Below are positions 1-8,622 of a stretch of 64,000 nt of DNA, piece by piece. A model generated the notes under the pieces. That model did no database searches and had not been told where the DNA came from. It saw nothing but the letters and a program-made list of their open reading frames with translations. This stretch comes from Algoriphagus oliviformis (GTDB lineage: Bacteria > Bacteroidota > Bacteroidia > Cytophagales > Cyclobacteriaceae). How positions within the stretch are numbered: the stretch's first letter is position 1; each line of letters opens with the position of its first letter. The position numbers and the translations under genes are program-made. Location: positions 620,001 through 684,000 of the forward strand of contig NZ_JAFKCT010000001.1 in the NCBI RefSeq assembly GCF_017254915.1, given 5' to 3'.

Positions 1-416
1 TGGAAGAGCGTGTGTCCGATCTGGTCAAAAAGTTCGGTGCCCAAGTACTCCAGGTCGGCGTCCGCCAGGATATTTTCCAGATGGGTTTTGGGGCTTTGGG
101 GGATCTTGGTGGCTAGGATCATGCCGTAGATCTTGTCCAGCTTGTCGGCACTGTAGTCTTGGGAAAGATAGGATTCGGCGATTTTGCAGCCCTTTTCCTC
201 ATGGTCCTTGGGATTGTCTATGAATCCCGTGTCGTGGAAAAGCGCAGCGAGTTTCAGGAGCTCCAGGTCTTTTTCCCCGACCTCGGACTGCATGGCCAGA
301 AAGATCGCCTGGTCCAATACGTAGGCGGTGTGTCCCAGATTGTGGTAGGTGAGGTGCTGCGGCAGTTTTGCCAGGATGTCCCGATAGACCGTGTGTTGGA
401 TTTCTTCAAAAACCAT
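1..416 (-). CDS. HD-domain phosphohydrolase, 3' end outside window
   Basis: The minus-strand reading frame starts at ATG 416 and runs off the window edge after about 138 residues. It contains the HD-superfamily metal-binding pattern: YHNLGH near residue 25 and LFHDTGF near residue 60, followed by a later Asp-rich segment (LADADLEYLG). HD proteins of this kind are metal-dependent phosphohydrolases, often acting on nucleotides or cyclic nucleotides; the substrate cannot be told. Its start codon overlaps the stop of the upstream YitT gene (ATGA, 414-418), so the two are probably translationally coupled. The C-terminal part is unseen, so extra domains are possible. Confidence 0.8.
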   Translation of the reverse strand, partial: MVFEEIQHTVYRDILAKLPQHLTYHNLGHTAYVLDQAIFLAMQSEVGEKDLELLKLAALFHDTGFIDNPKDHEEKGCKIAESYLSQDYSADKLDKIYGMILATKIPQSPKTHLENILADADLEYLGTELFDQIGHTLF

Positions 417-1312
417 CAGCTGTGCTTTTTACCGACCCTCTTGATTACCCCTCCCTTCACTTCCTTGATCGTCTGCACGTAAAAGAAGGCCTTAGGGTCT
501 ATGTGTTGGATTGCCTCTTTCATTCGGTGTACTTCCAGCCTGGTGACCACCGTCATGATGATGTCGCAGGGATGCTTGATGTGGAACGTATCGGGAAGAT
601 AGCCCCTTTCGCCCTTATATACAGAGATCGCCTTGCCAAATTCCTTCACGATCAGCTCTTTCACCTTCTCCTCCTCGCGGGAAATCACCGTCAGCGCGGT
701 GTATTCCTCAAAGCCCTCCACCACGTAGTCGGTCATCTTGATCGCCGTATAGTAGGTCAGGATGGAATACATGGCAGGTTCTATGCCAAAAAAGACCGCC
801 GCAAACAGGAAGATGAGCGAATTGAGAAAGACGGTGATCTCTCCGGCGGACAGGGGGGAGTTTTTCTGCACAAACTCCGTGATCACTTCAAATCCGTCGA
901 TCAACCCCCCGCCCCGGATAATCAGGCCAATCCCCACGCCCATGAGTATGCCTCCAAAGACGGCCGTCAAGACCAAATCCTTGGTCACGGCATCGCGCAG
1001 GGGCAAGAGCTCCAGCACGACCACCAGCAAAAAGATCGAAAAGGTGGACTGTACCGCAAAGGTCTTCCCTATTTTTTGCCAGCCCAAGATCAGAAAGGGC
1101 ATGTTGATCACCACGAGGAGCAGGTTGAGGTTGATGCCAAAGTGGAGGTTGACGATGATGGCAATGCCCGTCACGCCTCCGTCGAGGAAGGCATTGGGAA
1201 GCAGGAAATACTTCAGCGAGAGCGCAGCGCAGAAGACTCCGGCGACCAGGTAAAAAATGGAAATGGGATCGACGACTGCCCGCCAGTCAATCTTTTGTTT
1301 GAAACTGCTCAT
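416..1312 (-). CDS. YitT family membrane protein (DUF161 + DUF2179)
   Basis: This 298-residue protein has about five or six hydrophobic segments in residues 15-195, including the LDGGVTGIAI and GGGLIDGFEVI stretches typical of the YitT/DUF161 repeat. A soluble C-terminal DUF2179 domain follows (about residues 210-290, with DIIMTVVTRLEVHRMKEAI). The length is normal for the family. It is an inner-membrane protein of unknown transport or regulatory role. The stop overlaps the HD-domain gene start. The upstream gap of 142 bp is AT-rich and may hold the promoter for the pair. Confidence 0.9.
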   Translation of the reverse strand: MSSFKQKIDWRAVVDPISIFYLVAGVFCAALSLKYFLLPNAFLDGGVTGIAIIVNLHFGINLNLLLVVINMPFLILGWQKIGKTFAVQSTFSIFLLVVVLELLPLRDAVTKDLVLTAVFGGILMGVGIGLIIRGGGLIDGFEVITEFVQKNSPLSAGEITVFLNSLIFLFAAVFFGIEPAMYSILTYYTAIKMTDYVVEGFEEYTALTVISREEEKVKELIVKEFGKAISVYKGERGYLPDTFHIKHPCDIIMTVVTRLEVHRMKEAIQHIDPKAFFYVQTIKEVKGGVIKRVGKKHS

Positions 1313-1454
1313 TCAGGAACTCTTAAAACCGAAATCTTAGTGGGAAGATAATTTCTTTAAAATTTAAACAAAAAGCCAAGCCGCCCAAGCATGGATCCGA
1401 GAATTGGTCAAGAAAAGCAGTTTGCGAAGGCATTTGTGGGCGAGGCTTCACCCT

Positions 1455-2057
1455 TCAGTCCAGACGGGGAAGGCTCAGCTTGTACTTCATGGCAATCAGT
1501 CGGATGGCGATGATCAGGGACATGGAGATGAGCAGGTTGTAGTTGCGCTCTAGGCCCAGGTACTCCATGGTAGCGTAGAAGATCGCGCCGACGAGGCAGG
1601 CGGAGGCATAGATTTCCTTGCGGAAAAGAATGGGGATTTCATTGGTCAGCGTATCGCGGATCACTCCGCCCATCACGGCCGAAAACATTCCCATGATGGC
1701 GGCGATTTCCGGTCGGACGCCCAGACTGAGCGCCTTTTCCACGCCCAGCACGGTGAAAAAGCCTATCCCTATCGTGTCGAAGAGGAAGAAAGTGCGTCTG
1801 AGTTTGCTCAGCAGGTTGGGAAAGACAAAGGCTGCCAGAATACCGGCCAGGATGGCATAGAGCACATGGATGTCGCCGATCCAGACCAGCGGATAGGCGT
1901 CTAGGAGTATGTCGCGCAAGGTACCGCCTCCGATGGCGGTGATGAACCCGGTAAAGCCCGCGCCGAAGAGGTCGTGTTCCTTTTCCCGGATAGCCAGCGC
2001 TCCGGAGATCGCAAAGACAAAGGTGCCTATAAGTTCAAAAGCATATTGAAGATCCAT
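1455..2057 (-). CDS. TRIC/UPF0126 family cation channel protein
   Basis: A 200-residue polytopic membrane protein with about seven hydrophobic segments and two internally related UPF0126 units. The glycine-rich signatures GFITAIGGGTLRDILLD (residues 35-51) and FSAVMGGVIRDTLTNEIP (about residues 124-141) are diagnostic of the bacterial TRIC (trimeric intracellular cation channel) family. Members conduct monovalent cations, but the physiological role in bacteria is unclear. Length is typical. It follows the methyltransferase gene by 10 bp on the same strand, so co-transcription with 2068-3571 is likely. Confidence 0.88.
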   Translation of the reverse strand: MDLQYAFELIGTFVFAISGALAIREKEHDLFGAGFTGFITAIGGGTLRDILLDAYPLVWIGDIHVLYAILAGILAAFVFPNLLSKLRRTFFLFDTIGIGFFTVLGVEKALSLGVRPEIAAIMGMFSAVMGGVIRDTLTNEIPILFRKEIYASACLVGAIFYATMEYLGLERNYNLLISMSLIIAIRLIAMKYKLSLPRLD

Positions 2058-2067
2058 TCCAGCGATA

Positions 2068-2682
2068 TTAGACTTTTTCCATCAAAAAAACACCCATCTC
2101 CCGCTGTCCCAAGACCAGGACGGTTTTGGGGTCTTCCAGGAATCGGAAGCCGATTTTTTCCAAGTTATCCACATCCTTGGCTTGGATCAGAAAGCGCTCC
2201 GAGCCGTCGGGAAGGAAGTATCTTCCACCGCCTAGCGCTTCGCTTTGGGCCAAAATGCCTCCAAAAGCGGTGCAGGCGCGAAACCAGAAAATCCCTCCTG
2301 GCCGCAGCACACGATGGATTTCCCGCGCCATTTCCATGAAGTTGTCCACATTTTTGGCAAAGTGCAGGACCGCCGAGCAGATGACCGCGTCAAAGGCCTC
2401 CGCGTGGAAGGGAATTTCCTCCAGTCGGCCGGTTTGGAAGCGATGGCTGTCGTAGTTGGGGTTTAGGCTTTTCGCAAGATAGCGACAGTATTGGATGGCG
2501 GTTTCATTGGGGTCGATCCCAAAGAGCTGGTAGTCTTTTTGGATAAAATAGACGGCATTTCTTCCCTCTCCGCAGCCCGCATCGAGGATTTTCATGTCCC
2601 TGCTGAATCTGCCCTTCAGGATCTGGTCCAGCAGGTAGATGTCCACATTGCCTAGGAGTCGGTTGAGCTCAGTGATCTCCAT
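2068..2682 (-). CDS. Class I SAM-dependent methyltransferase
   Basis: A Rossmann-fold methyltransferase of about 204 residues. Motif I is ILDAGCGEGRN, followed by an acidic post-I residue (FGIDPNE), the motif IV region FDAVICSAVLHF, and RVLRPGGIFWFRA, all in the Methyltransf_11/25 order. The substrate cannot be inferred. I chose ATG 2682 over ATG 2697 because the product then begins MEITELN; the start overlaps the 3' end of the patatin gene by 14 bp, so translation is probably coupled. No odd features were seen. Confidence 0.85.
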   Translation of the reverse strand: MEITELNRLLGNVDIYLLDQILKGRFSRDMKILDAGCGEGRNAVYFIQKDYQLFGIDPNETAIQYCRYLAKSLNPNYDSHRFQTGRLEEIPFHAEAFDAVICSAVLHFAKNVDNFMEMAREIHRVLRPGGIFWFRACTAFGGILAQSEALGGGRYFLPDGSERFLIQAKDVDNLEKIGFRFLEDPKTVLVLGQREMGVFLMEKV

Positions 2683-3571
2683 TTTCCAAGAGGTCAAGGG
2701 CTTCGACGGCCTTTTTTCGGCCGATTTCTATCAGCTCGGCCGCACGGTGAAACTCCAGCGTGCCGGCTTGCTTTCTGGATATCCTCACCGTCACATCTAC
2801 CGGATATTTTTCGATCAGTAGCTCGCAAAACTTGTCCTGCAAGAGGTCAAACGACCTCGTGATCAGGCTGAAGGCGCTTAGGGAGCTGGGTTTGTCCTCC
2901 TTCACTTCCTCGGGAAAGTAGTGCGTCATCTTTCTTCGGTAGTCCTGCAGCCATTTGGGGATGGAGATCAGACTGCGGCCCTTTTGGTCGCGCTTTGGAG
3001 GGGCGAGGTAGAGGTGCTGGGGGCCATTGACCTCCACGACTACCAAAAGCCGGTCTTCGTGGTTGGTGATCAAGGAAATGGGGACGGGATTCAAGACTCC
3101 GCCGTCGATGAATTCAAAGCTTGGATGCTGTGCGGGCTGAAAGACCGTGGGGATGCTGCCTGAGGCCCGGATGGCGGAGTAGAGACTCCCTTCGCGAAAC
3201 ACATACTCCTTGCCGCTGCGGTAATCTACTGCGTTGCAGGAAAACGGAATCTGCAAATCCTCGATCTGGCAGTCTTTGACCACGTTTTTGAGGGAGTTGT
3301 ACACCTTGTCGCCTTTGATAAATCCCCTGCTGGAAAAGGTGAAATCCATCAGCGAGAAGACGTCCACCCGGTCGAGGTTGCAGATCCAGTCCTTGAACTC
3401 GGGCATTTTCCCCGCTGCATACATGCCGCCGACGAGGGCTCCGATGGAGCAGCCGGCGATTTCCGCGATTTCATAGCCGCGGCGTTCCAGCTCTTCGATC
3501 ACTCCCACATGCGCCAATCCCCTTGCTCCGCCGCTGCTCAAAACCAATGAAACTGTTTTCTTTTTTGACAT
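2669..3571 (-). CDS. Patatin-like phospholipase
   Basis: About 300 residues from ATG 3571, which gives [15 protein letters not shown], the usual patatin N-terminus; an upstream in-frame start at 3628 would add 19 unrelated residues. Three family signatures are present: the oxyanion-hole glycine stretch GGARGLAH (residues 13-20), the nucleophile elbow GCSIG with Ser42, and DGG near residue 157 giving the Ser-Asp dyad. It is predicted to be a cytoplasmic or membrane-associated lipid acyl hydrolase. The protein is short, with no OmpA or BamA-type C-terminal barrel. It is head-to-head with the VOC gene across 58 bp. Confidence 0.88.
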   Translation of the reverse strand: MSKKKTVSLVLSSGGARGLAHVGVIEELERRGYEIAEIAGCSIGALVGGMYAAGKMPEFKDWICNLDRVDVFSLMDFTFSSRGFIKGDKVYNSLKNVVKDCQIEDLQIPFSCNAVDYRSGKEYVFREGSLYSAIRASGSIPTVFQPAQHPSFEFIDGGVLNPVPISLITNHEDRLLVVVEVNGPQHLYLAPPKRDQKGRSLISIPKWLQDYRRKMTHYFPEEVKEDKPSSLSAFSLITRSFDLLQDKFCELLIEKYPVDVTVRISRKQAGTLEFHRAAELIEIGRKKAVEALDLLENGDH

Positions 3572-3629
3572 ATCTTTAGGGATACCAAGAGGATTTATTC
3601 GATCTACATCACCGACGAAATTAAGCAAT

Positions 3630-4052
3630 ATGAGCCAATTTAAGCCTTTTCACCTGGCATTTCCGATTCGCGATATCGAGGAAACACGCGCCTTCTATGG
3701 AGAGCTTCTCGGCTGTGGCATCGGTCGCAGCACTGACAAGTGGATAGATTTCAACTTCTTTGGGCACCAACTCTCGGCCCATATCAAGCCGGAGGAGCTG
3801 GCAAACGCCAAGACCAATGCGGTCGATGGGAAAAACGTGCCGGTGAGGCACTTTGGAGCCATCTTGGACTGGGATGAGTGGCATGCACTCGCCGATAAGC
3901 TCAAAGGGCACGGAATTGAATTCGTCATCGAGCCATACATCCGCTTCAAGGGAGAGGTGGGCGAGCAGGCCACGATGTTTTTCCTGGACCCGTGCGGCAA
4001 CGCCCTCGAGTTTAAATCCTTCCAGGATCCCAGCCAGATTTTCGCAAAGTAA
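3630..4052 (+). CDS. VOC (glyoxalase/bleomycin resistance) family protein
   Basis: A 140-residue protein with the two-module VOC fold: [21 protein letters not shown] at the start and a later [15 protein letters not shown] containing the expected metal-ligand Glu. The His near residue 8 and the terminal Glu suggest a metal site is retained. Members include dioxygenases, glyoxalases and antibiotic-binding proteins, so the specific reaction is unknown. It lies 11 bp before the PLP-enzyme gene and probably forms an operon with it and the serine hydrolase gene. Confidence 0.85.
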   Translation: MSQFKPFHLAFPIRDIEETRAFYGELLGCGIGRSTDKWIDFNFFGHQLSAHIKPEELANAKTNAVDGKNVPVRHFGAILDWDEWHALADKLKGHGIEFVIEPYIRFKGEVGEQATMFFLDPCGNALEFKSFQDPSQIFAK

Positions 4053-4063
4053 ATCCTAAGGCC

Positions 4064-5122
4064 GTGAAAGCGCACTATTTGGATTCTGGAGTTGGCCGCA
4101 TGGTCCAGATAGAAGGAAAGGACTATCTGTACTTCAGCGGTACCTCCTACCTGGGGATCGCCCAGGACAGGGACTTTTTGGAGCTCTTGGCCAACAATCT
4201 CTTCGAGTTTGGCGCTAGCCACGGGCAAAGCAGGATCAACAACACGCGCCTGCACGTCTTTGACGATTTTGAGGAGACCTTTGCCGAGTCTGCCGGCGCT
4301 GAGCAGGCGGCGGTTTTCAGCTCGGGTTACCTCGCCGGGATTGCGGCTTGGAAGTCCCTCGTCGACGAAGCTGATGAAGTATGGATCGCACCCGATGCCC
4401 ATCCAGCCATCATCCCCGACGGCAAGACTCCTCCGATTAAATTTAATTTTATACAATGGAAAAAACATTGTCTGGAGCGTGCTGAGGAGCTTTCTGCCCG
4501 GAGAGTTTTGATCATCGGCAATGCGCTCGATTCGCTTTCAGGAGAGATCCATGACTATACCTGGGTTCGGGACATCGCTGAAAAGCACCACGTAAGCCAA
4601 TTGGTTGACGACAGCCATGCCTTTGGGACAGTGGGGAATGGCCTCTATGGAACCTATCAGCAATGGAAGTCCCCTATCGTCAACCTTTTGGTGACGGGGT
4701 CGCTGGGCAAGGGCCTCGGCTTGCCCGCCGGAATCGTGCTGGGAAGTGAAACGCAGCTGAGCCGGATCAAGGAAACTCCGCTTTTTGGAGGGGCCTCCCC
4801 GGGTTCGCCTGCGCATCTTTGTACCTTTTTGCAGATGGAGGATCGCTACCTCGAAAAAAAAAGCTGGCTGGAGGATGCCTGTGGGATTTTTGCCCAAGCC
4901 ACCGCAGAAGTCAAGCAAATCAAGGGAAGCCGGAATTTTCCTGTATTCCGGTACACGGAAGATGCTTGGCTCAGGGAGTTTGAAAAAGCGGGCATCATCA
5001 CCTCCTCCTTCCCCTATCCCACCCCGAGAAGTCCCCGTGTCAACCGGATTGTAATTTCGGGTTTCCATGAGCTGGAGGACCTCATGTACCTGAATGACAT
5101 TATCCACAACCTGCTTAAATGA
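4064..5122 (+). CDS. PLP-dependent alpha-oxoamine-synthase-like (KBL/BioF family) protein
   Basis: This 352-residue fold-type I PLP protein starts at GTG 4064. It resembles the AOS family (BioF, KBL, serine palmitoyltransferase, cysteate acyltransferase): LYFSGTSYLGIA at the N-terminus, FGASHGQSRINN, the PLP-ring Asp-His region VDDSHAFGTVG, and the candidate Schiff-base lysine in TGSLGKGLGLPAG. It is shorter than a usual AOS enzyme (about 390-400 residues), and the SLGKG site differs from the common TFSKA form, so its substrate is uncertain. It overlaps the next gene by 4 bp (ATGA), and the VOC gene precedes it. Confidence 0.75.
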   Translation: MKAHYLDSGVGRMVQIEGKDYLYFSGTSYLGIAQDRDFLELLANNLFEFGASHGQSRINNTRLHVFDDFEETFAESAGAEQAAVFSSGYLAGIAAWKSLVDEADEVWIAPDAHPAIIPDGKTPPIKFNFIQWKKHCLERAEELSARRVLIIGNALDSLSGEIHDYTWVRDIAEKHHVSQLVDDSHAFGTVGNGLYGTYQQWKSPIVNLLVTGSLGKGLGLPAGIVLGSETQLSRIKETPLFGGASPGSPAHLCTFLQMEDRYLEKKSWLEDACGIFAQATAEVKQIKGSRNFPVFRYTEDAWLREFEKAGIITSSFPYPTPRSPRVNRIVISGFHELEDLMYLNDIIHNLLK

Positions 5123-6351
5123 TGAGATATTTTGCGCTGATTTTGTTTTTCTCCGGTTTTCTTTCCGCATGTCAGCAGACGCAAAAAGGGCCTTTTGAAG
5201 CAGATTTTGCGGATTATCCGACTTTGAGGGAGGTTTTTGGAAATGTGGATAAGTATCAGGTGCAGATCCTGTACACACGCATCGACCGCAACGAACACGG
5301 CAATCCCCTCTTCACGGATTTTGCTTTTCACCTCGATGACGAACGCTATTTCTATCCGGCTTCCACGGTGAAGCTGCCCATAGCCCTGCTGGCGCTGGAG
5401 TGGCTGGAAGAGCAGGACGTGGAAGGCTTGACGCTGGAGACGACCATGCTGACCGATTCGGTCAGGCCCTCACAGATTCCTGCCTACTTGGATTCGACTT
5501 CGCAAAACGGCCTTCCCAGCATCGGCCACTACATCAAAAAGATCCTGCTCGTCTCCGACAATGACGCGGCCAATCGCCTCTACGAGCTGCTTGGCTTGGA
5601 TTACATCAACGGCAAGCTGAAGGAGAAAGGCCTAGACCATACCGTGATCACGCAGCGGCTGAGCTTTCCCATTTCCCCGGAGGAAAACCGGCAATTTAAT
5701 CCTATCCGATTTGTGGATAAGGAAGGCAAAACCCTGCTGGAGCTACCTGCAAGGCATACCGACAGCATCTATGTGGTGCCCGGAAGCCCAAAGCTTGGCA
5801 AGGCTTTCTACCGAAACGACAGCCTGTTTCAAGGCGGGATGGACTTTTCCTTCAAAAACAAGTTTGCTCTCTCGGATCTTCACGGTGTGTTGCAGCGGAC
5901 GATCTTTCCCCAGGCTTTTTTCGAAAGCCAACGCTTCAATCTTTCGGCGGAGCATCGGGACTTTGTCTTGAAGTATATGGGCATGCTACCTGGGGAAAGC
6001 GCGTATCCAACCTATGACACCACGGAGTTTTACGATGGCTATTCCAAGTTTTTCAAGTTTGGGTCCAGCAAGGATCCCATTCCAAAGCAATTCCGGATCT
6101 TCAACAAGACCGGCTGGTCCTATGGCTACCTGATCGACGGGAGCTACTTTGTGGATTTTGAGAATGGAGTCGAGTTTTTCGTCTCGGCAGTCGTGTACAC
6201 CAACGAAAACCAGACAATGAATGACGGGAACTACGAAACGGAGGAGATCGCCAAGCCCTTTTTTGCCGAGCTTGGGGACTACCTTTACCAGCTGGAACTC
6301 AAGCGCGAAAAGCAAATTCCGGCGGATTTGACTGCGGTGGATTTCAGGTAA
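5119..6351 (+). CDS. Lipoprotein serine hydrolase, class A beta-lactamase-like
   Basis: A 410-residue protein beginning with a lipoprotein signal (hydrophobic residues 4-16, lipobox LSAC, Cys18). All three motifs of the penicillin-binding/beta-lactamase fold are visible: SxxK as STVK (Ser82-Lys85), SDN in LLVSDNDAANRLYE, and KTG in FNKTGWSYGYL. It is therefore a surface or periplasm-anchored acyl-serine hydrolase. It lacks the typical compact beta-lactamase size, having about 120 extra residues between SDN and KTG, so peptidase or esterase activity is as likely as beta-lactam hydrolysis. The start overlaps the PLP gene stop. Confidence 0.82.
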   Translation: MMRYFALILFFSGFLSACQQTQKGPFEADFADYPTLREVFGNVDKYQVQILYTRIDRNEHGNPLFTDFAFHLDDERYFYPASTVKLPIALLALEWLEEQDVEGLTLETTMLTDSVRPSQIPAYLDSTSQNGLPSIGHYIKKILLVSDNDAANRLYELLGLDYINGKLKEKGLDHTVITQRLSFPISPEENRQFNPIRFVDKEGKTLLELPARHTDSIYVVPGSPKLGKAFYRNDSLFQGGMDFSFKNKFALSDLHGVLQRTIFPQAFFESQRFNLSAEHRDFVLKYMGMLPGESAYPTYDTTEFYDGYSKFFKFGSSKDPIPKQFRIFNKTGWSYGYLIDGSYFVDFENGVEFFVSAVVYTNENQTMNDGNYETEEIAKPFFAELGDYLYQLELKREKQIPADLTAVDFR

Positions 6352-6392
6352 GACAGAGAAATATTTTGAAGTACTGCGCAGTGGATTATTGC

Positions 6393-6452
6393 CGGGATTT
6401 TATCTATTTTGGTACTTTAAAAATTTTCCTCTAAGAAAATCCCGAAAGTACC
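6393..6452 (+). promoter_or_regulatory. Interleaved inverted repeats before the methyltransferase start
   Basis: Two perfect inverted repeats are interleaved in order A-B-A'-B'. CGGGATTTT (6393-6401) pairs with AAAATCCCG (6436-6444), and GGTACTTT (6411-6418) pairs with AAAGTACC (6445-6452). The last arm ends one base before the ATG at 6454. As DNA these could be operator half-sites; as RNA the two hairpins would be mutually exclusive, and the second would cover the ribosome-binding region. The encoded methyltransferase has an N-terminal HTH, so autorepression is plausible. Confidence 0.55.
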
Positions 6453-6453
6453 T

Positions 6454-7857
6454 ATGCTAAGTGTTTCAGAGGCAGCGCTAAAGTTGAACCTAAGTGTCCA
6501 GCAGGTAAGAAACCTGTGCCGGGACGGCAAAGTGAAGTCCGAGAAGATCGGCTCGACTTGGATCATCGACGAGAAATCATTGGAGAAGTTTATCGACAAT
6601 TCCAATTGCGGCGTGGCAGAGGACAGGGCCTTTTATGGCTTTCAGCCCCGAGAAAAAGGAAAGCCCATTGCCTTGAGTTTTTTCAGTGGAGCGATGGGGT
6701 TGGACATCGGGCTGGAGAAGGCTGGTTTTCAGACTTTGCTCGCTTCTGAGATAGACAAGGCCTGCCGTAAGACTATTTTAAAAAACCGGCCCAACATCGC
6801 CTTGGTGGGCGATATCAGCAATTACTCACCTTCGCAAATCCGCTTTGTAGCCGGTCTGGATCCCAAGGAAGAAATAGATCTTGTGGTAGGCGGACCTCCT
6901 TGCCAGGCATTCAGCACAGCGGGAAAAAGAAAGGGCTTTGAGGACGAGAGAGGCAATGTCTTCCTCACTTTTATCGACATGGTAATTGGCCTCAATCCCC
7001 GCTTTGCGGTCATCGAAAACGTGCGGGGACTGCTTTCGGCTCCGCTGACCCACATTCCCCACAAAGACCGGAATGCGGAAAGTCTTTTTTTCGATGAACG
7101 AAATCTCGCTGGGGGAGCGCTCAAGTTTGCCATCGACAAGCTGAAATCCGCTGGCTATTCCCTGAATTTCAACCTTTACAATGCCGCTAATTTTGGCACT
7201 CCCCAAAAGCGGGAGCGTGTAATAATCCTATGTTCCAGAGATACTGAGAAGTTGCCCTACTTGGAGCCAACGCATTCGGAGGATGCGGAAGCCGGACTCG
7301 AGGCTTGGAATACTTTCAGGGCGGCGGTCAGCGACCTTCGGGAGGAAGAGCAGGAGCATTTGAATTTTCCAGAAAAACGGCTAAGATACTATCGAAGATT
7401 GTCTGCGGGACAAAACTGGAGAAATCTGCCCACCGAGCTGCAAAAGGAAGCGATGGGTGCCTCCTACTATTCAGGTGGGGGAAAGACCGGGTTTCTACGA
7501 AGAATCAACTGGGACGAGCCCAGTCCTACGTTGGTTACCCATCCTGCGATGCCAGCGACAGACCTCTGTCATCCCGAGCAAAACAGACCCCTCAGCGTAC
7601 AGGAATACAAGCGGGTGCAGCAGTTTCCCGACGACTGGGAGATCACGGGGACGTTGCTGGAGAAATACAAGCAGATTGGCAACGCCGTCCCGGTGGGTTT
7701 AGGTCTCGCTGTGGGCCGGCACCTGCTCAAAGTGATCAAGGGGGAGGAGATTCGCAGCTATCCCGGATTTCGGTATTCGAGATATTCCAACACGGACGAA
7801 GTGAGTTGGGAGCGGGAGTTTTTGGGCCGACTGGAAAAGCTGATGCTAGAGGCTTAG
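6454..7857 (+). CDS. DNA (cytosine-5) methyltransferase with N-terminal excisionase-like HTH
   Basis: 467 residues. Residues 1-50 form an excisionase/MerR-type helix-turn-helix (LSVSEAALKLNLSVQQVRNL, then a wing GSTWIIDEKSLEKF). The C5-methyltransferase core follows: motif I ALSFFSGAMGLDIGL (about 73-87), the catalytic PCQ loop GGPPCQAFSTAG with Cys150, motif VI IENVRG, motif VIII TPQKRERVIIL, then a target-recognition region, motif IX (RPLSVQEYKRVQQFPD) and motif X (KQIGNAVPVG). It should protect host DNA against the endonuclease encoded tail-to-tail at 7846-8592; if that enzyme is TdeIII-like the target may be GGNCC. The HTH plus the repeats at 6393-6452 suggest self-regulation. Confidence 0.93.
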   Translation: MLSVSEAALKLNLSVQQVRNLCRDGKVKSEKIGSTWIIDEKSLEKFIDNSNCGVAEDRAFYGFQPREKGKPIALSFFSGAMGLDIGLEKAGFQTLLASEIDKACRKTILKNRPNIALVGDISNYSPSQIRFVAGLDPKEEIDLVVGGPPCQAFSTAGKRKGFEDERGNVFLTFIDMVIGLNPRFAVIENVRGLLSAPLTHIPHKDRNAESLFFDERNLAGGALKFAIDKLKSAGYSLNFNLYNAANFGTPQKRERVIILCSRDTEKLPYLEPTHSEDAEAGLEAWNTFRAAVSDLREEEQEHLNFPEKRLRYYRRLSAGQNWRNLPTELQKEAMGASYYSGGGKTGFLRRINWDEPSPTLVTHPAMPATDLCHPEQNRPLSVQEYKRVQQFPDDWEITGTLLEKYKQIGNAVPVGLGLAVGRHLLKVIKGEEIRSYPGFRYSRYSNTDEVSWEREFLGRLEKLMLEA

Positions 7858-8592
7858 AATTTCATTTCGGGTCTTTTCTCCGACTCTTGCAAATATCTCC
7901 AGAAGCTTGGTGTACGTGTCCGGTCCGCCCAACTTGTCCCAATATTCGTCGCCGATCAGAACGACCGGATCATGCCTCATATCAAAAATCTTGGAGGGCA
8001 GTGACCAATTGTAGTCTGCCTTTCGCGGGCCTCCCGGATTGTAGTACAGGCCAAAGTAGGTTTCGAAGTTGGGATCATGTGCCTTCAGTAGCAAAAGGTC
8101 TTTTTTCGCCTTTTCCGTTTGGTCCAAGTTGGGCTTTACGGTTTTGATCGATATAAAGATTTCTTTTCCGTCCTTCTCCAAATGCAAATCAGAAAGCACC
8201 CTTCTCACGACGGTATCGCCTTTTTGGAAAGCGAGGATATTGGCGATTTCCCGCTCCCAATTGGGCTTAAGCTCTCCGCTACGAAGTCCACTCGAAATTC
8301 GCTCAATCTCGTCGATTGCCCCCTTAAAAACATTGACGAGTGTTTGGCGCTGACGGGTAACGGTAAATCCAGCATCGATTGCGACAATTCTGGAAATCTC
8401 CTCCACAGGCCCTTGCCCAAAAGAAGTGGAAAAAGACCTTTCAAAACTTGAAGCGTTCACCATTTCTTTGGTGAGCAGCGCTTCGTGAAAGGGCCGGGAA
8501 GTCTTATTCGATCTAGTCCTTATAAGCGCTCCCCTAACGCATTTTTCAAGTATTGCCTCAATCAAGGCAATGGTTTCCGTTTTCATAGGCAT
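7846..8592 (-). CDS. Type II restriction endonuclease, TdeIII-like
   Basis: A 248-residue protein I recognise as the TdeIII restriction-endonuclease family, whose type member is reported to cut GGNCC (from memory). A candidate catalytic segment of PD-(D/E)xK type is SDLHLEKDGKEIFISIKTVKP, with Asp near residue 135 and Lys in SIK; the acidic residue before the last Lys is not obvious. Starts at TTG 8595, ATG 8592 and ATG 8586 are possible; I took 8592. Its last 12 bases overlap the methyltransferase 3' end in opposite orientation. It begins 30 bp after the DUF5916 gene on the same strand, so readthrough from that gene may drive it. Base composition looks more AT-rich than its neighbours. Confidence 0.8.
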   Translation of the reverse strand: MPMKTETIALIEAILEKCVRGALIRTRSNKTSRPFHEALLTKEMVNASSFERSFSTSFGQGPVEEISRIVAIDAGFTVTRQRQTLVNVFKGAIDEIERISSGLRSGELKPNWEREIANILAFQKGDTVVRRVLSDLHLEKDGKEIFISIKTVKPNLDQTEKAKKDLLLLKAHDPNFETYFGLYYNPGGPRKADYNWSLPSKIFDMRHDPVVLIGDEYWDKLGGPDTYTKLLEIFARVGEKTRNEILSL

Positions 8593-8622
8593 CAAAAACT
8601 TGAACCAATAAAGCCATTTTTC

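Noticed and set aside
6393..6452. Classical H-type pseudoknot from the interleaved repeats
   Set aside because: Arms A' and B' abut with no connecting base to cross the 9-bp stem, so simultaneous full pairing is sterically unlikely.
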